Source: Cephalopachus bancanus
Lineage: Eukaryota; Chordata; Mammalia; Primates; Tarsiidae
Length of the DNA stretch: 64,000 bases
Reading direction: 5' to 3'
Assembly: GCA_027257055.1 (NCBI GenBank)
Contig: JAPVLO010000278.1
Location: 2,914,001 to 2,978,000 of the forward strand
Shown: in pieces, positions 31,975 to 43,590 of the stretch
Position numbering within the stretch: the stretch's first letter is position 1
Layout of the letters: each line of letters opens with the position of its first letter
The notes under the pieces: model-generated
Database searches by the model: none
The model's input: only the letters and a program-made list of their open reading frames with translations
Told to the model about the DNA's origin: nothing
Program-made: the position numbers and the translations under genes

Positions 31975-33340
31975 AATGTCAAAGCCTGGTGACTTATTTC
32001 TTTCACAACTCTTTACTTTTGGAATGATAGTCACATGTTGTTGACAAGCCATCTTTGTCTTTTTCAGATATTTTTGTGTCTACAGAGATGAAAACCTTTG
32101 CCCAGATTCAATAAGGCAGGAAATCAATTAAGGTTTCCATTTTCTGCTTAGCCTCAAAAGACAAGACACTGAGACAGGGCCTAAGTAAAGAAAGTCCAGG
32201 TTCCTAGAGGTTTCATTCTGGGTTTTATGTTCTGGAAAAAGTAAAATAGGAAAGAAAGCCCTTACATGTCCTATTTAAAACCTCAATGCCTTTTTCCTTG
32301 TTTAAAAATTTTTTTTAAGCCAACCACTCTTTTTTGATTAATATGGACAACTCCAACAAAAGAAAGACACCTCAATTTTTGTAAAGACAGCCCTAAGCCT
32401 AACAGTTTGGTTTTTTTAAATGGCTACATTTAAATATTTCTTTCTCTGTTCTTTTCCAAACCCGGGCCATAAATCACCCTTATGAACACAGTGGCCTGTG
32501 CCTATAGCAATTTATCATTTGGATAATGTCACCTGTTCAGGTGTGCATTAATTTATGTCTCAAATTAGAACTCCTGTTGGCTGAACCCTCCCCTCTCATC
32601 TGCACATCCCAAGCAAGCAGCCCCTCGGACTGCATGGGCACAGCTCAGGCGGGAAGAACCTCTTTAATTCTTCACACTCAGGGCAGGCAGAAGAAAGTGG
32701 TGGAAAGAAAGCTGGGACTTAACAGTCCTCTCAAGTTCACTTGGTTAGCCTCTTCCTGTGCGTGGTCCACGGATGCAATCGATTATGAAATACTCAACAA
32801 GTCCAGACGAAGGGGGAGGCACCTGCATGCAACATGCGTGTCAGCTTTCGCTGCTGCAAGAGAAGGCAGGAAATCGAGCAGCAGGGAAGCACGGGGTGCA
32901 GGGCCCGTGGGGAGCCTCTCGGGGTGGCAGGGATGCCCGAGCAGTATCCTGAGTTGGAGTCCTCTCTTTGCCGTGAATTGCCTGGCACACTGACTTTCTA
33001 GGACTTGGTTTCCCTAGCAGTAAAATAAAAGAATTCCAAGATCTTCTTCCCTCTCTGACATTCTAGGACTCAGACTCAAGAGGAAGTAGCTATTTATTAT
33101 TATAGCCAGTTGTTTATTACTATCTATAACTTCAGGGAGGTCACTGTTTTCTCTAGGTACCCAAAAATAGGTGGGACAGGAACAACTATGCTTCTGATCC
33201 ACAAAATGGGGAACTGGTATTTACACATCTGGGTGGAGAAATCTGCATTTGTATTTCCACTCTATTTTTTCTCTCTTTCTGTGTGTCACTGTCTCTCTCT
33301 TCCACATAAGTCAAGACTAGACACAGCACTCTCTAGTGTT
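31975..33340. other. Unassigned sequence
   Basis: The 155-codon plus frame at 32526-32990 is overlapped by frames in two other phases of similar length, with no motif, so I reject it as a gene. A weak MIR-like stretch lies near 33000-33080 ('ggacttggtttccctagcag', 'taaaataaaag'). Confidence 0.4.
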
Positions 33341-33344
33341 AATA

Positions 33345-33540
33345 TTAACAGTCAACATGTGTTTGGTCTGTGTTAGCTGTTATGTCATCATTCTTAAACA
33401 AAATGATCTCACTTAATGCTCCAAACAACCTCTGGGACCCACATTAATCTTCTTCACTTGAAAAACGAAGAAATGGAGGCTCAGAGAGGTAACTCGTTGA
33501 AAATCACACAGGACCTGGGTCTGATTCCCAAATGAGCGCT
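33345..33540 (-). repeat. MIR SINE, near full length
   Basis: 'atgatctcacttaatgctcc', 'cttgaaaaacgaagaaatgg' then 'aggctcagagaggtaactcg' and 'aggacctgggtctgattccc' are the antisense MIR landmarks in order. Confidence 0.87.
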
Positions 33541-34445
33541 ATTTCCATAGCACTGAAGTGAGCAGGTTCATGAATCAGGGTCATTTAAAACGTGGCTAGG
33601 TAAGTTTGATTGTTTAAGTTCCACCAGTAATTAAGATCAACTGTAGCCAAGGACTACAAATATTTTTTAATTTCCACAAACGAGGGGTGTGACTATAAAA
33701 TTACATATGTATGAGATAAAGCGACTGATTTCAAGAGGCACACACACAAAAATGAGTCTTGTTGCACTGTAGCCAGGGTTTATATATTTGCATTGTAAAT
33801 TCGGAGATCCATTCTCAGTTACTATCTCTTCATAAGTTAGTGATCATAACTCTTAAAATAGGATCTCTCTCAACAGAAGAATCCAGAAACCTAAAATCCA
33901 AATTTGTTCACTGTTCTTTTTTATGCACTCGTTGGCCTCTTTAAGATATGTAGCTTTAAAAATGATTTCCTCATCGCCCAAGTAAATCAAGGGAAAGTGA
34001 CTTCCCGGCCACAGCTTTTAAATGCGCCGGTTTTGTTCAGAGTGTGAAAAGTGTAAGAATCTCATGGATCCAGGGTGAGGAATCACTGCTTCCACCAATC
34101 GCTTCTCCAACCTACAGCCCAAGTTGTCCCAAGCTCCTCTCTGCTCCCTGCCCGCAACAGGCAGCCATCCCCTCTCCCCATGATGCCATGCTCCTCTGAC
34201 AGGCCTGAGAACACCTGCCAGAGGCTGACTTCACCATACCCAGTCACTCTGACAACAGCCCAAATCAAACCGTGTCAGTCACTGAAACCATAAACAACAA
34301 TCCAACAGGGTTGGGGAAACCAGCGTCAGAGAAAAGGCAGAGCGAGAGGGGGAAGGGGACTTTTGGCCACAAGAGATGAAAACCCAGGCACGGATACCTT
34401 GATGCAGAAAATGCAGGGAGAAGAGAGAGGAGAGAGGGAGGGGCT
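33541..34445. other. Unassigned sequence
   Basis: No repeat recognised. A purine-rich segment at 34418-34442 is followed directly by a MIR. Confidence 0.4.
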
Positions 34446-34449
34446 GGGG

Positions 34450-34620
34450 TTGAGCCCAGCACTTACTGTGTGTACAACCTTGGGCAAGTGACCCTCTCTG
34501 ATCCTGTTTTCTTATTTGTATCATAGGATGATAATAAGACTCAATTAAGAAGGTTGCTGTAAGATTCTGATTATTTATGGGAAACACCTAATACCTAGTT
34601 AACAATCAAACCACGTAGGC
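34450..34620 (+). repeat. MIR SINE
   Basis: 'tgtacaaccttgggcaagtg' then 'accctctctgatcctgtttt' and 'aagaaggttgctgtaagatt' match the MIR core and 3' part. The start is lost in the purine-rich tract. Confidence 0.82.
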
Positions 34621-35570
34621 TGATATACACTGGAGCATTGCTAGGATTAGGTGGTAGGACTGTCTTCCTTGTACATTAGTGAACATTCCAGAGCACAATG
34701 GGTTCCTTTCACAGTGGCACACTGAGCAGATCCTTAAGAAGGTTATGAAGATCCTTGGATTCCAGTCCAGCTTTTGCCGCTGACCAGATGAGGCAAGTCA
34801 CATTACTTGGTGTCAATCTCCAATTCTGCCAAGTAAGAGCGTTTCAGGATGACGTCCAAAGTCCCCTCCCTGGTGTTCTAACATGGTACCTTCTTCTTTT
34901 CCCACTATGCAATACCAAAATGGTAACAGGAGTGGCAGAAGTTTAGATCTCAGGTGTTCAGGAACCCCTTTGGAATACCAAGACCTCCCTCTGCCCCAGG
35001 ATGTGGAGGGTGGACTGCACAGGATTTGGTGCCTGTTGCAAAGTGCTCCTCTTGAGTTCCCTGGCCAATCTGACTGCATCTCGCATAAGCATTTGAGACA
35101 GTGACATGCTGCCTTGAAACTCTTCCTTTCAGCGGGACAGTCAGATCTGTCAGAAGGAATTGAAGTCTTCTGCTTTTGATACCTTGGTAAGAACCCCAAA
35201 GGGGGAAAAAAACACAAGGGAGTTGAAAAAAGCTCAAAACCTCAGGACAGAAGAAAAGACATCACCTAGCAGCTGGCTGACCAGTGAGCCTGGGTGAAAA
35301 TTCTGCACATTCTGATTGTAAGTTTATCTTTGTGTAAAGGTGTTTACACCTCTACCCACTAATAGCAGCCTCATATAGACTATGTCCAGGCCAGGTCAGA
35401 AGGGAATGGTGAAAACGTCTCTGGCCATGCCTTCTGGAATGTCCCTCTTTCAATATCGCAGAACTCTCACCAACAGCACTAACAGGAGCATTGAGACTGC
35501 CTGCTCTGTCCTCTCTCCCAAAGAGTCTCGGTGGTAATGAGAATAATAGCAACTTCTGGGACCTAGAAGT
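34621..35570. other. Unassigned sequence
   Basis: A 134-codon minus frame (34813-35217) and overlapping frames lack motifs. 34760-34830 has a faint MIR resemblance ('ttccagtccagcttttgccg') too weak to call. Confidence 0.4.
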
Positions 35571-35574
35571 TATG

Positions 35575-35770
35575 GCGGTTTCATATAGTCCTTTCATCTG
35601 TTTACTCCCCTTTGATCTCCACAACGATGCTACGAAGCCGCACCTCGGGTATTATTATGCCCATTGTACAGATGGAAAGACAGCCCACACGTTTTCCGAG
35701 GTTGTGGACCTGCCAGTTAGGAGCAGAGCAAGGACCTAAGTTGGAATCTCCTTGCTTTCCACCACGCACC
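35575..35770 (-). repeat. MIR SINE
   Basis: 'gtattattatgcccattgta' then 'cagatggaaagacagcccac' and 'cagagcaaggacctaagttg' is antisense MIR. Several CpGs inside suggest local mutation rather than original sequence. Confidence 0.8.
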
Positions 35771-36785
35771 TTCTCATCATTTGGGGCACCTCTTATGGGA
35801 GGAAAGCAGAAAAGTGCAGGCTTGAAGGTGTCCAGGATAGAAAACTGGGCCGCATAAAAGGGGCTCTAGTTTTCAGTTTTTATTTTGCTCTAATTGAGCT
35901 GGGGAGGGGTCTCAGTCAAGTCACTTAGCTTCTTTGTAGTGAGACTCCTGTCTATATAACAAACGTTCTTCAGCTCTAAATTCTGTGAATAAAAATTCCA
36001 TGCCATGGAACGACCAAGCTGATGTCAGATTTGGACTGGAAAATGGCATAGTGACAAGTGGCCTGAACAGCAACCATTGGTGGAAATGTGCACAGTGACT
36101 CCCGATTCTGTCTTTTAAAAAATTCATTAACATTATACCTGAACATAAAGAGACAAATAATTCTATAGAGTTTTGTAGAAAACCCAATAGTCCCTCCCAG
36201 ATTTCTTACACCCCAAGGGCCGGCATTTTCAACATCTATAGCTGACTCTTTGGATATTTACCGCCGTATCTCTAAATAACAGGTTTGTGTCGCTACTTCA
36301 TGACTTTTCCATTTTAGACTTTCTCTATTCACCTTCCATGACAGAAGATGAGATTTTGCTTTCTTTCAAGAACTCTCTCCCCCACCACACACATGCATAC
36401 TTCCTGTCCCCTGTCCTGCCAATGCAGTATCATAATTTTGGTTGGATCAATACTCTAGGCTGCTCTAGTTTGATGACAGCATAATCGCTGCTCATTGCTG
36501 GGTCATGTTGTATGCAGTGAGTAATCTTCCTTTTCTGTACAATATCATCTTTTTTTCCCCCTGGAGTTAATAATTAGCTTTTTGCTTGCTTAACTTTTTA
36601 CTTACTTATTCAACCCCAAACTCTCCTCTGGTTGTGTAAGTTTCAATACATTTGGACATGTCAGGTGTCCTATCAATTTCACGTTCCTGAAGTTATTTCT
36701 CCAGGAGCCTTCTGACCTGTTCCAATCTGGGCTGGCTTTTCTCTCTGGCCTATTGCACAGCTGTTGCCTCGCGATTTCTCTTTCC
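35771..36785. other. Unassigned sequence
   Basis: AT-rich from 36500 onwards (TTAATAATTAGC, AACTTTTTACTTACTTATTC). It may contain the decayed 3' end of the HAL1-type element that follows, but I cannot align it. Confidence 0.4.
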
Positions 36786-36789
36786 CATG

Positions 36790-38452
36790 ACTGTCTTCAC
36801 TCTGCTTGCCGGCTTCCTTGTTTCTTAGTATTCCCTGCCTTTCTCTGTTACACCCTCAGTGTTGATGGAACATCCTTCAGTAGTGTCCTCAGAAAGAGTG
36901 TGTGTGAGGTAACATTTTGGAGACTTCACATATCTAAAAATGTTTTTATTTCACATGTAATTGATAGTTTGGTTAGATAGAGAATTCTACATTGTAAATA
37001 ATTTTCCCTTAGGACTTGGGTTTTTTTGTTGTTTTTTTTTGTTTTGGTTCTATGATTTGAATTGTTTTCTTTCTAATTTTAAAGATGTGAGGTACAATGC
37101 AGGATTAGGTGCACAGGTGCACAGGTGGCCATCATACAGGTATCCCTCAGGGCTTTGAACTCTTAGCTTCATCACCTCCTCGTTTCTAATGTGGCTGTTG
37201 GGAGGTCTTATATGAGTTGAATTCTTGATCCTTTAAACGAAAGCTGTTAGCTTTCTTTGTAAACCAAAGGTCTTCTTGTCTTTGATGGCGTCTCAAATTT
37301 CATACTGATCCTACCTTAATGTGGATCTAACTTCACCCCATATCCTGGGCATTTGAGAGAATCAATGAGAAACTCCAGTGTTGGGAAGTTTTCCTGAATC
37401 ATTGCTTGAACTATCTTACCCTTTCCACCCCATGTTCCTTTTCTCTTTTGTTTTTCATTCCACTCTTTGATTTTTAATTCATTACAGCTCATTATTATTT
37501 TTGAATATTCCTTTTTTAAAAGAACATTGTTCTTTCTTCATGAATATAATATCTCTACTTACTTTTCTGTGTTTGTTAGAGACTGGGGTATTCTTCCTAC
37601 CCTTACTCCCAATGTTTTTGTCTTTTCATAGTTTCTGTTTCCTTTAATGGGCTACTTCAAAAAAAAAAAAAACTCTGTATTTCATATTAATGTTTTCTTC
37701 AAATGCCTAGTAATTCTTGGTTATCTGTTCAGATTTAAGAGCAGGGCATTAAAAAAGCTGAGTATGATTTCTGGGCACATGAAAGAGGTTCATTCACTGT
37801 TAGAATAATTGATTGGGTCATTTCCTTAAGAAGCTTCAATGCCCATTTCTTTAGTGTCTTACTCCTCTTAGATTAGTCATATATTACCAAGAAGATTCTA
37901 GCTACTGCTTAGAGGTATACGTCCCAATGCTATTGTATAGGAGACAGGTCCAAGGAGGACAGCAGGGGGTCTCCAATGAAATATAAATGAATGTGTATCT
38001 TAATCCCACTTTCTATACATGGTATCTCAAGTCCAGAAATACTCAGTTGTATCTATCCACAGAACACTTCTCAGGCTCAAGGGTGGAATGGGGAAGTTTC
38101 CCAAAGTGGATCTGGGACCAAATTGCCACCTAAACTGACTTCTCACCGATCTTAACCTTAGCCCATTTAGTCTGGTTTCAGAGGTAACTGGTATCACCAG
38201 TTCTTGAACTTTTGTGACACTGTGATGGTCTAGGTTTCTCTATTGCTGGTTTGGGATTTTGCTTTCTTGTGTCTGATAAGTCAGTCACCTCTATTCCATC
38301 AGTTTTCCCACTTCTAAAATATCATTGCTGATATATTCTCTCCTGTTCTTTTTGACCTCATGGGTTATTCTTTAAAAAAACTCTTTAGAGTAACTTTAGT
38401 GGGTTTTGAGAAGACAACAGAATTGCATGTGTGTGTTTAATCTGCTATCTGT
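36790..38452 (-). mobile_element. HAL1/L1 ORF1-type LINE, near full length, split by an L1 tail
   Basis: On the plus strand the reverse complement of an ORF1-only L1 relative can be followed: 'ggaacatccttcagtagtgt' (C-terminal side), 'atgtttttatttcacatgta', 'gagaattctacattgtaaat', then after an inserted L1 tail 'gcctaattgcttgaactatc'-like coiled-coil-region sequence near 37400-37430. Next come 'ttgttctttcttcatgaata', the 5' UTR block 'ctgttcagatttaagagcag', and the 5' end 'gttttgagaagacaacagaa' with 'gtttaatctgctatctg'. The coding frame has many stops. The coiled-coil-region block is assigned by position and similarity, not exact match. Confidence 0.75.
37021..37146 (-). mobile_element. Short lineage-specific L1 3' tail inside HAL1
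   Basis: A T-rich start is followed by 'agatgtgaggtacaatgcag' and 'gattaggtgcacaggtg' with a repeated GTGCACAG unit, ending at 'catcatacaggta'. This is only the last 100 bp of the L1. Flanks CCCTTAGGACTT and CCCTCAGGGCTT look like a diverged target duplication. Confidence 0.85.
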
Positions 38453-38940
38453 AAGCATTCTGGCTAAGCCCCTTCATTCTGTGTTTAACATAGTAAAATA
38501 GTCAAATATACTTTGGACCAACACTATAATACAGCAACTTTATCTAAGAAGAAATCTTAATCTGTGGGAAAACTGACAGTTTCTTACGTCATTCATTATC
38601 ACCCACATCTCAATTCTCATTTCTGTCTAGTACCTTTCTGTAGACCTGGTGCTGCCCAAGGGATTTATAACCTGTCCCTTTCAAGTGTATATTTGATCAT
38701 TAATCCACAGTAAGCAGTGTGCAGAGCCAGCCAAGAACCACAGTATGTGAGTTTCATGAACAGTCTCTTGGGCGGCTAACAGCTTCCTAGCTCAGATTAT
38801 TTATGCACGTTGAATCATTTTCACTATTTTAACACTGAAATGGCAAACTTCCCTAATTATTAAAAAGAAACAAATTGAACCAAGTGTTCTTTAATTTTTA
38901 AGGACTGTGTATGTTGTGGTAAAGTACAGCAAGTTTATAA
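38453..38940. other. Unassigned sequence
   Basis: Nothing recognised between the HAL1 5' end and the following MIR. Confidence 0.4.
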
Positions 38941-38944
38941 GTAT

Positions 38945-39185
38945 GGCCTGTGGCATCATATTACATAGAGTTTTAATCTCTGCTCCCTCTTTTGACCTTA
39001 AAAAAGTTGCTTAACCTCCCTGTACCTTAATTTTCCCATCTGTAAAATGGAAACAACAATAGCGCCCACCCTGTAAATGTATTGTGAACATTAAGTGAAA
39101 GAACTTATGGAAAATGCACTTTCCCCAGGGACTGACACAAAGGAAGAGCTCAGTTGATATTGGCTAGTGCTATTCATGACTATCC
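38945..39185 (+). repeat. MIR SINE, near full length
   Basis: 'aaaaaagttgcttaacctcc', 'ctgtaccttaattttcccat' then 'ctgtaaaatggaaacaacaa' and 'cagggactgacacaaaggaa' give a well-ordered MIR. Confidence 0.88.
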
Positions 39186-39489
39186 CATATTTGTAAGGAC
39201 TTAGAAACAATGTCAATAAATATGTGTTAAATGGCTTGGGGAGACAAGGAGACACTCCCTCGTCCAAAAATGGGATGAGAGAAATCGTGTCATCTGAAAG
39301 TTGGACTGTAAATTCAGCGACTAGGGAGTTTGAGTAGAAATACACCAAGTCAGGTTGAAGGCGGTCTCAGGTCAGAGAGCTCCAGCGCAGGGCGACTGAT
39401 GGAATTCACACACTGGGTGGGTAGACATTACCTAGAAGGGGCATGGCCTGCTATCGTAGTAACAAAGGATACTCCCAGATTCTGAAGTA

Positions 39490-39880
39490 TGGTGATATCA
39501 CTGGAACAATGCCACTGCACTGGTCAGAAGAGGATATGCTCTGTGATAACAAATAATCCTATACATCGCAGAAACTTAACAGGAAAATCTCTATTTCTTG
39601 ATTCCACCAAGTCTGATGCAGACTGGTCATCCTTCTCCATCTTGTTTCCCTGCCATCTGGAACATGTGGCTTCCAAGGGCCCCACAGGAGGTAAAAAGAG
39701 ATAGAAGAACTAGAACTTGAATCCTATCCACTTATATTCCCATTTGTCAGGACTTAGTCTCATGAGCCCAACCTAATTTTGAGGAGACTGAGAAAAATCA
39801 TATCCTTGCTGCCCAGGAAGAGCAGACACATTGGTGAGGACAGTATCCCTTGTGGGCCATCCGTCTTTGTGGAGATCTAG
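39490..39880 (-). repeat. Ancient interspersed repeat, family not assigned
   Basis: 'atgctctgtgataacaaata' then 'cgcagaaacttaacaggaaa' with 'tatttcttgattccacc' and 'ccatctggaacatgtggctt' recall a dispersed mammalian repeat, apparently inverted. The element at 58370-58890 seems to contain sense sequence of the same kind ('ttgcagctagatgtgaccag'). It could be an LTR or a DNA transposon. Confidence 0.5.
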
Positions 39881-40299
39881 ACAGCTAGCTGCTTTCTCCA
39901 AGGAACACTTTCCTGTCACTTCATTGAGCAGGTTGTGAGAAGGTTGTGCTTGGTGAGCTTTGTTTGCTCACATCCTGTGGAGCCCGTAAATGGCAAAAAC
40001 TTGAAAGCTGTGCTCTTCAAGGCAGTGAAAATCTAAGCAGGTAACTTGTTAAAAGATCCACTTCTATTTCTGGAGTGGGGTCTGGAAACTGTTGATTGAA
40101 ATCTGGTCTTCAAAATGAGCCCCACTCAATTGTAACCTTTGTCTACCTTCCCGTTAGCCAGCCATGGAAATCCCAATATGCCTTGTGGCTGAGCTGAGAT
40201 TCTAATTGACCACAGTTGAGGGGGATAGAAACTACTCTAGAATATTATATTTTCATTATAAATATTTATCAGGTCAGCCATAACAATGACAATACTTTC

Positions 40300-40500
40300 C
40301 ATAATATATTAGAGTTTACAAAGTACTTTTACCTGTTACCTATTTTATCGTTGAAATAATCCTGTGAAGTAATTATCACCATTATATGAGAAAAGGAAGG
40401 ATCAGAGAACTGAAGCATCACATTCAAGATCATTGAGTTAGCTAGTGGCAGAAGCAACCCTTGAGCCCAGATCTTCAAACAGGTGTCTAACTTTGACTTA
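40300..40500 (-). repeat. MIR SINE
   Basis: 'aataatcctgtgaagtaatt' then 'atcaccattatatgagaaaa', 'ggatcagagaactgaagcat' and 'gagttagctagtggcagaag' are antisense MIR landmarks. Confidence 0.82.
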
Positions 40501-40785
40501 TTTTTTATGTCTCTCAGGTAAATGTTGGACACTCAGTGTTTCTCTACCCATGCTGTGGGGGGGGGAAGGGTCCTAGAATTTGAGTAAATTATAATCTATT
40601 TGGATAAAAAGGTGTACTACAAGTTATAAAACAATCTATGAGAATTATGAGAGAATATATAATTGGGGGTTATTTAGCTCTTCCAGTTCAAAGGGGCAAT
40701 CTCTCATAATAAAGACCTATGTTTTCAAATGGTCTCCAAGCCTCATACAGCATCATGTCTCCACGCCCTTGCCCAGGCTGTTCTT
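40501..40785. other. Unassigned sequence
   Basis: Holds a G9-G10 run near 40556-40565 and otherwise AT-rich unique sequence. Confidence 0.4.
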
Positions 40786-40789
40786 TAAG

Positions 40790-41130
40790 CCCAGCAGGTC
40801 TTTCTCTTAGTTCTCAGGTCAAAAATCTCATCTTTCTAACCCTAGCCCAAACTCTGCCACAAAACCCTCCCCAGCTCCCCAGGAAGGGTCAGCCTGTGTT
40901 GTCCGAGGCATCCTGAGTGTGCTCTCCGGTACTGCAGCACAAATCATAAGTGAAGGACGCTGATTTTTGCTGGGGTGGGCAGGGTGAAGGGGATATATGG
41001 CATCTTTTTCTCCTCTAGGTTGAAGTTTTCTGAGGGTAGGACTCAAGCCTTATTCTGCTCTGTATCTCCAGTGTCCACTGCAGTTTCTGACACGAGTGAA
41101 AGACTCATGGGATGAAAAATAAATGAATAA
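40790..41130 (+). repeat. L2 LINE 3' end
   Basis: 'agttctcaggtcaaaaatct', 'gaagttttctgagggtagga', 'ttattctgctctgtatctcc' then 'agtgtccactgcagtttctg' and the end 'gaaaaataaatgaataatct' follow L2. Confidence 0.78.
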
Positions 41131-42361
41131 TCTAGAAGAAAAACCCAGCTTCCTAAGATGTCCTGTATAGCCCTATAGATGTCTTTCTAAGTTTAAATCC
41201 TGGAATTTTGAAGGAAGGAGGCCAGAACTGAAGAAGATGTGTGTAAGAGAAAAACGGGGCTACAGTAACAGATGCTGGAGAATCGCCAGGCTACATGCTC
41301 CTGTCATGGGGACAGGAAGCCCCTCCAACAGTGGCTCCTCTGTCCCTCCATCTTCCTCCCCACCCTGCTTGGCATTGTTTGCCATTTTTAACTGGCACTG
41401 TTATTCTCCTCTGAAGGGCTGCCGTTGCCATCACTGCACATCAGCTTCTCTCTGTGCACAAAGGCTGATGGGAGCATGAAGGAGAAGGGGACTGGTTCTG
41501 GGTGCTTCTTCTCTCCTCGTTCAGCCCTGGAGTGGGAAAGGCAGGCCCTGGTCCTCTAAGGTTTCCCAAGCCTGGGGGTGTATTCTTTGCTTAGGCATGG
41601 GGTGAATCTGAATCCATATTCACCGGCAGGATGCATGAGGCAAATGGGTTTGTTCAATGTAAATACTCCCAGGTTTCTTCCCACGGTTTTACCTCAAGGA
41701 AGTCAGCTAACCAATAGTGATTCAGTTGACTCCTCTATAAAAACGAGTCTAATGATGCTTCGCCTAACTCATGGGGGAGTGGCCAGGCTTAATTAGCCAA
41801 TGTTCATTTCTCTCAGCACTTTGGATGTCCTCCACGGGCACAAAATTATGTTATTACTTGGAATAATAATAATAGCTTCCCCTAATAATTCTGTGTTATG
41901 ATTGCATTTAAGGAACTGTATTAGAGGCCTTCTGGAACTAGTTTAATACCTATAAATGTCTCTCCCTGGCAAAACAAGGGAGCATTGCCTGGTGATTATG
42001 GTTTGTCTTACATTTCAAAACTAGTCCGTTTAAACCCTCAGCAGAGTCCTTAAAACAGCGCCTAGCCAAGGGGGACCTCTTTTGATCTCAATTCACTGGA
42101 CCACTGACAGCAATGAACTTGAGCAAAGCGGCTTGTTTTCAAAGCCGAGGACTTGGCAACTCTAAGGGCCCAACCTACAAATGTGGAAAGATAGGCACGG
42201 AGGAACGATAAGCAGACCCAGCTACTCCCCCCCACTTAGGGCCAGAGCCAAAGGCCGGTATCACAGAGCTGATTGCAGTCAGCCCAGCATTTACTAAACC
42301 CCCAGGGCATGCAAAGTTGCCTGGCTCATCTGCAGACACCCTCTCCCCTGCACACTGTGCC
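41131..42361. other. Unassigned sequence
   Basis: No clear repeat. 41670-41770 has weak MIR-like order ('tttacctcaaggaagtcagc', 'ctcctctataaaaacgag'). The rest is unplaced. Confidence 0.4.
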
Positions 42362-42378
42362 TCCATCCTGATCTTTTG

Positions 42379-42971
42379 GAAATAAATTTATTTTTCATTG
42401 ACAAATAATAATTGCATCTATTTATGGGGTACAATGTGATACATGTATATAATGTGAAATGAACATATTCATCACATCACACACTTATTTCTTTGTGGTG
42501 AGAACATCTAAAACCTTATCTTTTAGCCATTTTGAAATACAGGCATATCTCAGCAGTACTGTAGGTTGGGTTCCAGACCACTGCAATAAGGCAAAATCAC
42601 AATAAAACAAATCACACAAGTTTTTTGGTTTCCCAGTACATATAAAGTTACTTTCACACTAGACTGTAGTCTATTGAGTGTGCAATAGCATATGTCTAGA
42701 AAACAACATACATACTTTAATTTAGAAATACTTTATTCCCCCCAAAAATGCCAACATAGAAACACATAGTTCACATGACTGTTGGAAAAATGGTGCCAAT
42801 ACTTACTCAAGGCAGGGTTGCCAGGAACCTTCAATTTGTTAAAAAAATAAAATAAAAAAAAAGCAGTATCTACAAAGTATAATTCAATGAGGTATATCTG
42901 TCTAGAATATATATTATTATGAGCTGTAGTCACCTTGCTGTTCAATAGAACAGTAGAACATATTCCTCATA
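42379..42971 (-). mobile_element. L1MA-type 3' end with perfect 17-bp target duplication, hosting a Tigger
   Basis: The L1 parts are 42379-42539 ('tcattgacaaataataattg', 'tatttatggggtacaatgtg', 'gtggtgagaacatctaaaac') and 42901-42971 ('atatattattatgagctgta', 'gtcaccttgctgttcaatag'). Flanks at 42362-42378 and 42972-42988 are identical, TCCATCCTGATCTTTTG. An internal DNA transposon splits the L1. Confidence 0.93.
42540..42900. mobile_element. Tigger1-like nonautonomous DNA transposon nested in L1
   Basis: The ends 'caggcatatctcagcag' and 'caatgaggtatatctg' form imperfect terminal inverted repeats. Internal landmarks 'gttccagaccactgcaataa', 'cactagactgtagtctattg' and 'ttggaaaaatggtgccaata' then 'ggcagggttgccaggaacct' are typical Tigger1 termini. 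About 360 bp with no transposase, so an internally deleted element mobilised in trans. TA precedes the left end. Confidence 0.9.
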
Positions 42972-42988
42972 TCCATCCTGATCTTTTG

Positions 42989-43588
42989 TTTCTCCAAACA
43001 CACCAGATTCACTCTCTCCCCCTCACCTTCACACACTCTGTCCCCGGTCTGGCAGGCCCCTTTTCCCTGGTCTTCACCTTCAGTTCCCAGGGAGATGTGA
43101 GCTCCTTCCCAGGTACGGGCTGAGGTCCCTCCAAGGTGTACCCACAATGCCCTGTGCTTGTCTCCTGTGCCGAAGCATCTGACAGAGAGAATCGCACTCA
43201 CCTGTTGACTCCCAAATTTGCCCATGTACCTCTGTGGGGCAGGAAGTGTGTCCATCCTGGGCCCTGGGTCCGCCCACAGTAGGGACTTCATCAATTTTTG
43301 TTGTATGAATAAAATAATACAGTGTCTTTTCCCTCTTGGAGCCTATTCCCTTATGTTTTATGCCCCAGCCTTAATGCTAATCCTTCCATCAATCACAGGA
43401 GAGAAACAGAAGTCAAGACATAAGAAGACAAAGGAGCAAACTCCTGAAGGGAATGACTGTGGATGAGAGGACTCAGGGACAAGACTAAGTAAGAAAGAGG
43501 GAAGATATTTGGGAGGGGGAGAACTGAAATGGAATCAGGGAACACGTACAAGAATTCTAGTAAGTGAACACGCTAAAAATAAAACGAT
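42989..43588. other. Unassigned sequence
   Basis: Minus and plus frames (125 codons at 42917-43294) overlap without motif. No repeat recognised. Confidence 0.4.
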
Positions 43589-43590
43589 CC

